DNA from: JACKIC01 sp964543795
Lineage (GTDB): Bacteria > Planctomycetota > UBA1135 > UBA2386
Length of the DNA stretch: 64,000 nucleotides
Reading direction: 5' to 3'
Assembly (NCBI GenBank): GCA_964543795.1
Contig: CAZIZN010000024.1
Coordinates: forward strand, 1 to 64,000
In this document: positions 31,348 through 38,922 of the stretch, in pieces
How the letters are laid out: the number at the start of each line of letters is the position of its first letter
Numbering within the stretch: position 1 is the first letter of the stretch
Translations under genes and position numbers: made by a program
Notes under the pieces: model-generated
What the model was told of the DNA's origin: nothing
Database searches by the model: none
Seen by the model: the letters and a program-made list of their open reading frames with translations, nothing else

Positions 31348-33575
31348 AGCAGGACCCCCTGGAGAACCTGGATGTCATGCTCGCCGACGATCAACTGCAG
31401 GCCAGGCAGCCCGTCCGCCGCCATTCCGAAACTGAGATGGGCGAGCTGGATCACATCGTCCCTGCTTGGGCGAGCAGAGAAGCCCCGCGGATGGCTGTGC
31501 CACTCGCCGACGTATCCCACGATGCCGGCCGTCCGGCGCGAGGCCTCGCGAACGGCCGCCGCCAGCCCCGCAACTCCGCGCTCGAAGCCCGATGGCGATG
31601 CCTGGCTGTCCGGCGGCGCCGGCAACGCATCGACCAGCACCAGCGCGTTCACGTTGAAATCGTAGTATCCAAGCAGGACTCCGCCGGTTTCGTTCGGCAG
31701 TGCTGCCTGGCGCAAGGAACGCAGCTTCGCCTCCAGGCCCGCGTCAAGGTAGCAGTCCATCCTGCCGACCTCGAACTTCCGCTCTTCGGCTGGGGCGATC
31801 TGGACAACTGAGGTCGCAGCGGTTTCGGCGTGTCGATGCCACACTCTGATTCGAGCACCGGCGTCCGATGCCGCGGCGCGAACCTGCTCCGCGAGGATGC
31901 CGGCGTGGGCGACCACGCGCGAATAGGGTAGGACGAATGAAATGTCGCGACAGCTAGCCCCGCTCCAGAAGGAGCCGAGGTTGCCGACCAGATGACGCGC
32001 TCCCCAATCCTCGCAGATGAGCGCGCGGTAATACTGCGCTTCAAGCGACCGAAGCCTGATACGTCTACCTGCGTCCTCCGCCATGAGGACGGACGCCTCT
32101 CCGCTTGGCGTAATGAACACCGAGACGTGACGAGGCAGATCATCGCGCGCGCTCGCGTAGCGCGGGTAATCGAGACCCGCAGAGGCATCGACGACCAGAC
32201 GCGACTCGCGGAATCCGTCGGCAACAGCAGGGTCGCATGCGTCACCGACGCGCGCAGTCACTGCGGACGTGCCGAGGTTGCCGGAGGAGCAAAGCTCCGC
32301 GATCACTTCCGCCTTCGGGCGGCCCAACCAAGGCGCATAGGCAATGTGGCGTATGACATTGTGCGGCTTGATGTGGTCCTTATCCACTACAAGCCAGCTA
32401 CCCCATCCTGATCGGGCAACTAGATTCAGAATGCCGCTGCCGAGAGAGCCGGCTCCCACGAGGATCGCCTTGACCCCTTCCTCCGAGATGCCTGACAGCC
32501 GGCGGGCCGTGGCAGCGTCCGCCCGATACAGCACTTCCATCGGCCACATCTCGACTGCCCGCCATTCTTGGACATCAGTGGCGGCGAGCACCCCGGCGGC
32601 GCTGAATACCCGCCCGTCGTGCCTAATCATCGCGCCCGTTGAAAGCCCTAGCTTTATGGAGCCGGCAGCCAGCCCGTAGGCCCGGTACGACATGCGTTCC
32701 GGCGGAGTCCCGGCTTCTCTACACACCGGCACATGCAGCAGAACGACGGCAAGGTCCTCGTCCTCAGCCTCCCCGCGACCCTTGGGTCCGACCAACTGTT
32801 GCAGTTCCTTCCTGAGCACGGCGATGAGGTCCACACCACGCGCAAGCAGAAGGTCCGCCAACTCTCCCAGTGTGGCCGGATCGCGCTCCACGAAGCCGTG
32901 AATGATGGGCGCCGTCTCGACCTGCACGTGGGCGATGGCCACCTTGGCTTCCTGCTGCTGCCTGCGCTCCAGGAAGAACGTGTCCGTGCCATCTGGTCGA
33001 ACCACCCCACGGCGGATGCCGACCGGCTCCTTGGGACCCCAGGGTCTCTCGTCAGCATTCCATGGCAGCACCAACTCGGACCTCGCCGCGAAGAACAGCC
33101 CTTCCACCGGTTGATCGGCAGGATGCAGCTCATCGCGCGAGGATGCCTCCAACCACCATTGAATCCGCCTAAGGAAGTTCTGCGGCGTCCATGTGCGGAA
33201 CACTGCCGCGGCCGGTTCGAAGTACAGGCATAGGCTGGCAGGGCCTCCCCTGACGCCCTGGTTCTGATGGATGAGGATTGGAAAGCCCTTTCTGAGTGCA
33301 AGGACTTCCACCAGTTTCTTCTCGTCGGCGGCAACGCATATCGCCAGACGCTCCCGATACAGGATGCCGTGCCGGTTGTTCGGAGGGACGCGATCGACCT
33401 CGACCTCTATGATGAGGCACTCCGTCCTTGTTTCTCCCGGCCCCTCGACCGCCTGGAGGCCTACGACCGAGTAGTCGCGATGGCTCCTTGCAGCTTCTAG
33501 AATCGCGCGCGCGCGCGGGTTCCTGAGATCAGCTTCCTCGACGCTGGTGCCCGGGATCTGATGGAACTCCTTCAT
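31344..33575 (-). CDS. E2-like/E1/JAB fusion protein (ubiquitin-like conjugation and removal)
   Basis: This 743-residue protein joins three activities. Residues about 1-170 are E2-like: Cys116 in PASLCLYFE, then TWTPQNFLRRIQWWLEASS as in CBASS Cap2. Residues about 365-560 are a ThiF/E1 adenylation domain with GAGSLGS (374-380), Asp398, Arg409, Lys421, Asp463 and probable catalytic Cys542 in SGASCRD. Residues about 605-743 are a JAB/MPN isopeptidase with Glu629, HSHP (His693, His695), Ser704 and Asp707. All catalytic residues appear present. A region at about 170-365 is unassigned. Type II CBASS uses separate Cap2 (E2-E1) and Cap3 (JAB); here they are fused. Confidence 0.88.
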   Translation of the reverse strand: MKEFHQIPGTSVEEADLRNPRARAILEAARSHRDYSVVGLQAVEGPGETRTECLIIEVEVDRVPPNNRHGILYRERLAICVAADEKKLVEVLALRKGFPILIHQNQGVRGGPASLCLYFEPAAAVFRTWTPQNFLRRIQWWLEASSRDELHPADQPVEGLFFAARSELVLPWNADERPWGPKEPVGIRRGVVRPDGTDTFFLERRQQQEAKVAIAHVQVETAPIIHGFVERDPATLGELADLLLARGVDLIAVLRKELQQLVGPKGRGEAEDEDLAVVLLHVPVCREAGTPPERMSYRAYGLAAGSIKLGLSTGAMIRHDGRVFSAAGVLAATDVQEWRAVEMWPMEVLYRADAATARRLSGISEEGVKAILVGAGSLGSGILNLVARSGWGSWLVVDKDHIKPHNVIRHIAYAPWLGRPKAEVIAELCSSGNLGTSAVTARVGDACDPAVADGFRESRLVVDASAGLDYPRYASARDDLPRHVSVFITPSGEASVLMAEDAGRRIRLRSLEAQYYRALICEDWGARHLVGNLGSFWSGASCRDISFVLPYSRVVAHAGILAEQVRAAASDAGARIRVWHRHAETAATSVVQIAPAEERKFEVGRMDCYLDAGLEAKLRSLRQAALPNETGGVLLGYYDFNVNALVLVDALPAPPDSQASPSGFERGVAGLAAAVREASRRTAGIVGYVGEWHSHPRGFSARPSRDDVIQLAHLSFGMAADGLPGLQLIVGEHDIQVLQGVLL

Positions 33576-34730
33576 CTACCCGGCCCGCGGAGGCCTGGAG
33601 TTGATAATGGCAGGCGCCCCGACCAGCGCTGAGCGCTTCCAGGTGCCTCCGTACCTCGTGATCTCGAACTCGATCGGCTCGGGCCGGCGCTCGGACGGCT
33701 CTTCCATCGTCACCAGGAACTTCCGGCCACCTACCTCATCGAGGTGACGCGCATAGGCCTTCTTTGCCTGGATGTGCGGCGGCAGGTCCTGGGCGCGACC
33801 CTCATCCGTGTCACGAATGGGATGGCTGCAGCTGACGATGTACGCATCCCGTTTGCCGCACATCAGCAGATCCTTCACCAGCGGCTTCGGGACCGTCTCC
33901 CGCTCACCCTTCACGTCGCTCAGCGCCTTGTAGCTGCAGTGGTGAGGGATATTGAACAGGTCCCATGCGAGACGGTCGTCGTTTCCGTGACGGCGGGTTG
34001 TCGTGACGATCTCCTCAAGCTCCTCCCAGCTCGCATCACCGACCTCCAGGTAGTCATACGCTTGCCCGTCGGGCGCGAATCGAACGTTGAACACCAGGGC
34101 GGCGCGGTTTCGGATGATGTCGCCATCATCGCAGTGCTGGATGAACGGGGAGTGGCAGAAGAACTCGACACCGTCAGCGCCCAGCGAGAAGCCCGGCACC
34201 AGCTGCCCGGCGTCGACGAAGAGATGATCGCGGGCATTGGCCGCCTCCCCACGGTCGCGCAGCTTCGGGACGAGCCAGTCCATGAGCGCCTGGGGTTTTG
34301 AGAAGACCAGAACATCCCTGCCTTCCAGCAGCCGGTGACGGGCCTCCTGACGCAGCAGGACGAACTCATCCTGCTGCTGCGTGTTGTCTGCCTCCTCCAG
34401 CAGCATCGCGGCGGGCACCCAGAGCTCCGCGATCTTGATCCGCCCGCCGCCCTGGTACTTCGCGGCGTGCTGCAACTCGAAGAAATCAGTGCTGCCCTGG
34501 ATGTGATCCAGGTCCGCGTGCGTGAACGCGACGACGTCAAAGTAGTTGCGTTCCGCTTCCTGCAGATCCGAACGCAGCCGCGATTTGAGGTCGATCTCCG
34601 GCGTGTCGGGGTCCTCCGACTTCTGGCGGTGGCAGAAGTCGAACAACACGCGCCGACCGCCATCCAGCACGATCTGCGTCGTATCCCCGTTGCCTACGGG
34701 GTAGAAGATCACTCGGTGGGTAACCGCCAT
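33576..34730 (-). CDS. Metallo-beta-lactamase-fold protein (ComEC-like MBL)
   Basis: This 384-residue protein starts IFYPVGNGDTTQIVLDGG and has the metal motif THADLDH (His71, Asp73, Asp75, His76), with Asp where most MBLs have the second His. Further conserved positions are in FNIPHHCSY and a late SCSHP. The pattern resembles ComEC/Rec2-type MBL domains, which cut nucleic acids or cyclic nucleotides, but no membrane part is present. It is first in the operon; its stop abuts the next start. The C-terminus is a Pro/Arg tail ending PRAG, a possible substrate for the adjacent E1/E2. Confidence 0.82.
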   Translation of the reverse strand: MAVTHRVIFYPVGNGDTTQIVLDGGRRVLFDFCHRQKSEDPDTPEIDLKSRLRSDLQEAERNYFDVVAFTHADLDHIQGSTDFFELQHAAKYQGGGRIKIAELWVPAAMLLEEADNTQQQDEFVLLRQEARHRLLEGRDVLVFSKPQALMDWLVPKLRDRGEAANARDHLFVDAGQLVPGFSLGADGVEFFCHSPFIQHCDDGDIIRNRAALVFNVRFAPDGQAYDYLEVGDASWEELEEIVTTTRRHGNDDRLAWDLFNIPHHCSYKALSDVKGERETVPKPLVKDLLMCGKRDAYIVSCSHPIRDTDEGRAQDLPPHIQAKKAYARHLDEVGGRKFLVTMEEPSERRPEPIEFEITRYGGTWKRSALVGAPAIINSRPPRAG

Positions 34731-34954
34731 ATGCTCTCTCTTCTCCGCCTGACCGCGAAGAACACCGTCACTCTAGCAGCTGGCCAAAGCGCGCGCAACT
34801 TCGGCGAAACGCGCTGCAAGCCGTGGCAGCAAAGCTGTTTGGGGCTGCGCCTATCGCAAAAAGGCTGGCCAAACGGGATGCCCGCACGTCATCGGCGCCT
34901 TCCGGCGAGACCGGCTGCCTTCGCACCGCAGGCGGTGCCCGACGCTGGTGATCT

Positions 34955-34978
34955 CGGGAGTCAGAGCGCTGACTCCCG
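34955..34978. promoter_or_regulatory. Inverted repeat at right end, candidate integrase arm site
   Basis: Ten-base arms CGGGAGTCAG (34955-34964) and CTGACTCCCG (34969-34978) enclose AGCG. The string CGCTGACTCCCGCGC (34967-34981) matches 1377-1391 exactly. The remaining DNA from 34731 to 35104 shows the operon promoter region and nothing else recognisable. The palindrome could also be a terminator-like hairpin, but its copy at the left end favours a recombination role. Confidence 0.5.
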
Positions 34979-35104
34979 CGCCGCCGATGACTCGTGTCCA
35001 CACGAGTTAGGATCGTGCAGAGTGGGGCTTGTTCGGTCGAGCTGCCGCCGCTAGCTTCTGGCACATCAAGCCTTGCGATGGCTTGGGAGCTTGATGGCTG
35101 GCCG

Positions 35105-35150
35105 GTCACAAGGTCGAAGTCGCAGGTTCGAATCCTGCACGGCCCACCAC
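35105..35150 (+). repeat. Right attachment site (partial tRNA-Val)
   Basis: This is the 3' part of tRNA-Val from the anticodon loop to CCA, matching 1251-1296 at 44 of 46 positions. No acceptor or D-arm 5' half precedes it, so it is not a working tRNA. It is probably the original chromosomal 3' end, displaced by insertion. The following 270 bp up to 35421 hold no gene I can support. Confidence 0.9.
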
Positions 35151-35421
35151 CCTCCGTTCCTCGCGCGAGTTGAGGAGAAGCCGCGGACGGAACGCCGGTC
35201 TGCGCTGCGCCGAGGCGCGATCGCGCACCGCATTGCGATGCGGCGCCCCTGCATGAGCACTGGCACACACCCGACCCGCGGCGGCCGTGACCCGCGGAGA
35301 AGTCAGCGTCGGGGCATCCAATAGGAAACCGCTGGGCCGGAGGGGTCCCGGGGTTGACGGAGGGGAGAATGGTCAGGACGTTCTGGTGACCAAGTCAGTC
35401 CCCTTACCGAAGGACCAGCGT

Positions 35422-35763
35422 ATGTCGACGCTCCGAAGACTCGCTTGCTTCTCCCTCCTCACTGCAGCCGCGTGGGCGCAGAATCCGCCGATCGTCTACG
35501 CACCCGCGAGCGGAACGCAGGACAACCCGACAGGGGTCGATCCCGGCAGCACGATCAAGGTCACCAATGACCTCGACATACCCGTCGTGGTGCAGCCTCG
35601 CGAGTCGAACGCACCCCCGGAGGAGGGCACTCCCATCGGCGAGCCCTTCTGGATCCTCGCCAACAGCAATGCCACGTGGACGGTCCCGAACACTCCGGCG
35701 CTGTTGGGCATGCCGTTCGAGTTGGATCCGAACACGCACGACAGCCAGCTCCTCGGGCATTGA
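35422..35763 (+). CDS. Small exported protein of unknown function
   Basis: This 113-residue protein has a signal peptide (MSTLRRLACFSLLTAAAWAQ, cleavage near residue 20). The mature part is beta-rich and Pro-rich (PGSTIKVTNDLDIPVVVQP) with a Trp-containing strand (ANSNATWTVP). The ATG at 35422 has AAGGA upstream. It is the first host gene after the element. Confidence 0.7.
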   Translation: MSTLRRLACFSLLTAAAWAQNPPIVYAPASGTQDNPTGVDPGSTIKVTNDLDIPVVVQPRESNAPPEEGTPIGEPFWILANSNATWTVPNTPALLGMPFELDPNTHDSQLLGH

Positions 35764-35794
35764 GGTTTCTTCAAGTGCAACTAGTTGAGTTGCA

Positions 35795-38191
35795 ATGAAG
35801 GGAACTCGGCGCACTCCATGGCTGGCGATCGTCGCGATCGCAGTCGGCCTGTTCGCGCTGCTCCTGTTCGCGCTGCTCAGGCACGACCATCCCCCTCCCG
35901 CGCCGCTGCCGCCGGCCACGGCATCCCCAGGAACGCCGGCTTCGCCGCCTGCGCCGCCCCCCGCGCCCGCGGGAACGACCGAGCGCGCCGCCCCTGCCCT
36001 GGCCCCGGCGGCTCCTTCGGCGACGGCCGGGTGGATTCGCGGCCGCATCCTGGATGCGGCCAGTCGGGCCCCGATCCAGGGGGCCGAACTCCGACTCGCG
36101 AACACGGCGGCAGCCCCTGCGCCGACTGCCGCGGCGCGAACCGGTGCCGACGGTCGCTTCCATCTCGCAGCGATCGTGCGGGGCAAGGCGTGGCTGGAGG
36201 TTCGCGCCGCCGGGCGCGATGCGCGCACGCTGCATGTGGCCGGAGCCGGACCACGACTCGACCTGGGCGACGTGCTCTTGTCGACGTCGACGGTCGCGAC
36301 GCTGCGCGTGGTCGATGCCGCGGGCCGACCGATCCCGGATGCATCGGTGTTCTGGCGCAAGACCCACGCCACGATCGTGGTCGACGGCTCGGCCACCGAC
36401 GTCGGAGCAGGTGCGAGCTTCCGCTGGGAGCAGCCGACTGCGACGACCGATGCGAACGGGTGCGTCCTGCTGCCCGGGGCGACGTTCGGCACCCACCGGC
36501 TGCTCGTCGTGCGCGAGGGCCATCGCTGCCACCTGCGCGAGGTGCCCATCCGCGAGGATTCGCTGCGCGATCTGGGCACCGTAGCACTCGAGGCCGCCCC
36601 GGGTTTGGAGATCGCTCTCGCGCGCGAGGACGGGGGTGATGTGGGCACGGCGACGATCCAACAGGATCTGTCTGCCGTCGATTCCCTGACGTTCGAAGCT
36701 CGCAGCACCCGGGTGCGCCTGCCGGCGCCGCCGGCCGGCTCCCCGCTGCGCGTCGCGGCCTGGGCCAACCGTGTCGACGGCACGTTCTGGGGCCAGCTCG
36801 AGCCGGACGCAGCCGTCCTGCTGCTGCGCTGCAAGGTGCCGGCGGCGACGGTCCGCTGGCAAGGCGATGCGACGGCGCACGAACCAATGTCGATCTGGTG
36901 CTTCGCACTCGAGCGAGGCGTGCTCTGGGAGCAGGCGGCCGCGGTGTGTTCCGGGCGCGACGGTTCCTGGCACTGCTGGCCCCGACGCGGCCGCGAAGTA
37001 CGTTTCCTCGCCTGGTCGCAGCAACTAGGCCTCGGCTCCGCCGACGCCGCGGTGCCGGCGCAGGGCACGTCGCCTCGCAACACGCTGCCGCCGCTGCTCG
37101 GTTGGCGGCAGCTCCCCCGCCGCACGCTGCGCATCCTCGCCTCGGCCCGGACGCCCGCAGTGGACGCAGTGGTCGTCGGCGATGCAGAACTGACGGAGGC
37201 ATTGGTCGGCGCCTCGATCGGAGGCGCTCAACGACCACGGGTGGCGTTCGCTCGCACCAGTGATGCCCGTGGCATCGTCGACCTCGGCCCCCTCGGGGGA
37301 ACGCGCATCGCCGCCACGGTGACGGCGGCAGGGCACGCGCCGATCGAGGTCCGGCTGGAGCCGGACGCCCCGGAGGAGACGCTCGTGCAACTCGAGCGCG
37401 GTGGCGAGATCGTCGTGCGCATCGCTGCCCCGCCGGCGCTGCACCACGGGCTGCGGATCGCGGTCCGGCCGCAAGCCCGACCCGTGCGCTGGTTCCCCGT
37501 CGATCGGGCAGAGATGCGTCTCGCCGACGTCGAGGTCGGTCCTGCCAGCGTGGTGCTCCACGCCGCGAGCGAGATCGCTCCGGCGTTGGATCCTCCGATG
37601 CTCGACGTGCGCACCGCCGGGTTCCCCGACGCGACGACGGAACTGGACCGCGTCGACCTGGTGGTCGGCGAGGCACCGGTCTGGGCAGACTTGTCCGTAG
37701 CGCGGGGGCCGGCTCCCGATCTCACGATCGTTTCACCCCGCGCGCTGCGTGTTGCGGTCACACCGATCGGCACCCGATCGCTGCCGCGGCAACGGGCCTT
37801 CGTGGGCGCCCGCAGCACCTCGGTGTCGCGCGTGTGCGGTCTGCACGCGAGCACGTGGCTCGTCGAACTGCTGGACGACGAGCTGCGCACGGTGTGGTGG
37901 CGGGAAGTCGAGGTGGCGGGCACGTCGCTGGATCTGCGCGCGAACCTGCCGGTGGTGCTCGCCGCGCTCGATGGCGGCCCTGTCGCCGCGCAAGGCACCC
38001 TGTCGGCGCAGCTGCGCGACGGGAGAACGATCCCGTGGCTGGCGGTCTCCCTGCGCATCGCCTCGGGACAGACCGCGGACGCCGTTCCCGAAGGCCGCTA
38101 TCGGGGCGAACTGCGCACGCCCGACGGCGTGTGGAGCGGCGTCGTTCGGATCGAGGGGCCGCGGGCCGACTTCACGCAAGCACCGCGCTGA
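35795..38191 (+). CDS. Large membrane-anchored protein with carboxypeptidase-regulatory-like domain
   Basis: This 798-residue protein has an N-terminal transmembrane anchor (residues about 9-28, WLAIVAIAVGLFALLLFAL) and a Pro/Ala-rich linker. A carboxypeptidase-regulatory-like beta-sandwich follows at about 70-150 (GWIRGRILDAASRAPIQGAE). The rest is a series of beta-rich segments without a catalytic motif. The layout fits a periplasmic or surface-exposed structural protein. There are no neighbouring genes of the same pathway. Confidence 0.75.
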   Translation: MKGTRRTPWLAIVAIAVGLFALLLFALLRHDHPPPAPLPPATASPGTPASPPAPPPAPAGTTERAAPALAPAAPSATAGWIRGRILDAASRAPIQGAELRLANTAAAPAPTAAARTGADGRFHLAAIVRGKAWLEVRAAGRDARTLHVAGAGPRLDLGDVLLSTSTVATLRVVDAAGRPIPDASVFWRKTHATIVVDGSATDVGAGASFRWEQPTATTDANGCVLLPGATFGTHRLLVVREGHRCHLREVPIREDSLRDLGTVALEAAPGLEIALAREDGGDVGTATIQQDLSAVDSLTFEARSTRVRLPAPPAGSPLRVAAWANRVDGTFWGQLEPDAAVLLLRCKVPAATVRWQGDATAHEPMSIWCFALERGVLWEQAAAVCSGRDGSWHCWPRRGREVRFLAWSQQLGLGSADAAVPAQGTSPRNTLPPLLGWRQLPRRTLRILASARTPAVDAVVVGDAELTEALVGASIGGAQRPRVAFARTSDARGIVDLGPLGGTRIAATVTAAGHAPIEVRLEPDAPEETLVQLERGGEIVVRIAAPPALHHGLRIAVRPQARPVRWFPVDRAEMRLADVEVGPASVVLHAASEIAPALDPPMLDVRTAGFPDATTELDRVDLVVGEAPVWADLSVARGPAPDLTIVSPRALRVAVTPIGTRSLPRQRAFVGARSTSVSRVCGLHASTWLVELLDDELRTVWWREVEVAGTSLDLRANLPVVLAALDGGPVAAQGTLSAQLRDGRTIPWLAVSLRIASGQTADAVPEGRYRGELRTPDGVWSGVVRIEGPRADFTQAPR

Positions 38192-38284
38192 CCATCCTGC
38201 CGCCGTCCCCACATCCATCCAGACGCCTCATGGAGCCCACGTCGGCGCACCGGGGCACGCCGTGCGTCGAACCTGCCCCCCCCA

Positions 38285-38899
38285 TCACTCCCGCAGCTCC
38301 ACCCCCCGCGCCCGCAGTTCCGCCGCCAACTTCAACAGCGCCCGCACCAACAACTGCCGCACGGCCGCCTCGCTGCGGCCCAGCACCTCGGCGATCACCG
38401 CGTGCGGCAGCCCGACCAGCCGCGCCATCGTCACGACCTCGCGATGCTCTTCGCTCAGCGACGCCATCGCCGCCGCCAGCGCCCGCGCCGTCTCGCCACC
38501 GATCGCGTCGATGCTCGGCGTCAGCCAGCTCGCCGCCCGCAGCCAGACCGGTTCGTCCTCCACCAGTTCCTGTTCGCGCCCCGCGTCCCGCCGCTCGCGG
38601 CCGTGGAAGCGCTGCTTGTCGCGGATCTTGTGCAGCGCCGCGGTGAACAGCCAGCCACGGAAACGCTCGTCGCCCTGGAACGTGAACTCGCCCGGCGCGG
38701 CCAGCAGTTCGCGGCACACCGACTGCACCACATCGAGGCTCGACTCGCGCGCGCGCACGGCGTGGCCGAGCCGCACGCGCACGTAGGCGTGCAGTTGCGG
38801 CAGGTGGCGGGTCAGCAACTCGTCGAGCGCCGCGCGGTCGCCAGCGCGGGCGCGGTCGAACAGTTCGCCATCGCCGGGCGGCAGGTCACTGGTGGCCAC
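38285..38899 (-). CDS. ECF-family RNA polymerase sigma factor
   Basis: This 204-residue protein has sigma region 2 (residues about 10-85, with LHAYVRVRLGHAVRARESSLDVVQ) and a region 4 helix-turn-helix (about 150-195, LSEEHREVVTMARLVGLPHAVIAEVLGRS). The GTG at 38899 is chosen because it begins just after the upstream kinase stop; a clear ribosome-binding site is not seen. It follows a Ser/Thr kinase gene on the same strand by about 24 bp, and may be regulated by phosphorylation. Confidence 0.88.
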   Translation of the reverse strand: MATSDLPPGDGELFDRARAGDRAALDELLTRHLPQLHAYVRVRLGHAVRARESSLDVVQSVCRELLAAPGEFTFQGDERFRGWLFTAALHKIRDKQRFHGRERRDAGREQELVEDEPVWLRAASWLTPSIDAIGGETARALAAAMASLSEEHREVVTMARLVGLPHAVIAEVLGRSEAAVRQLLVRALLKLAAELRARGVELRE

Positions 38900-38922
38900 G
38901 GCGACATGGTAGATGCTGCGGC

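Larger units (their letters stand above)
1251..35150. mobile_element. Integrated mobilizable element (plasmid-like, tRNA-Val insertion)
   Basis: The 33.9 kb element is bounded by the 46-bp tRNA-derived repeats. It carries a tyrosine integrase next to the left site, an excisionase-like gene, an iteron origin with a Rep-like gene, ParA with a ribbon-helix-helix partner, a MobF relaxase, a ParB-like protein and a coupling protein. No VirB4-like ATPase, pilin or other mating-pair gene is visible, so it looks like an integrative mobilizable element or integrated plasmid rather than a self-transmissible ICE. Cargo includes RND efflux, a toxin-antitoxin module and an E2/E1/JAB operon. The integrase resembles planctomycete integrases, which argues that the element circulates in this host lineage. 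Confidence 0.88.

Noticed and set aside
30277..34730. Standard type II CBASS operon
   Set aside because: No CD-NTase motif (GS followed by DxD) is seen in any frame around the operon, so it cannot be called CBASS on this evidence.
35105..35150. Second working tRNA-Val
   Set aside because: Only the 3' half is present; there is no acceptor 5' strand, D arm or full anticodon stem upstream.
1251..35150. Self-transmissible ICE
   Set aside because: No VirB4-like ATPase, pilin or other mating-pair gene was found; only the relaxase and coupling protein are present.
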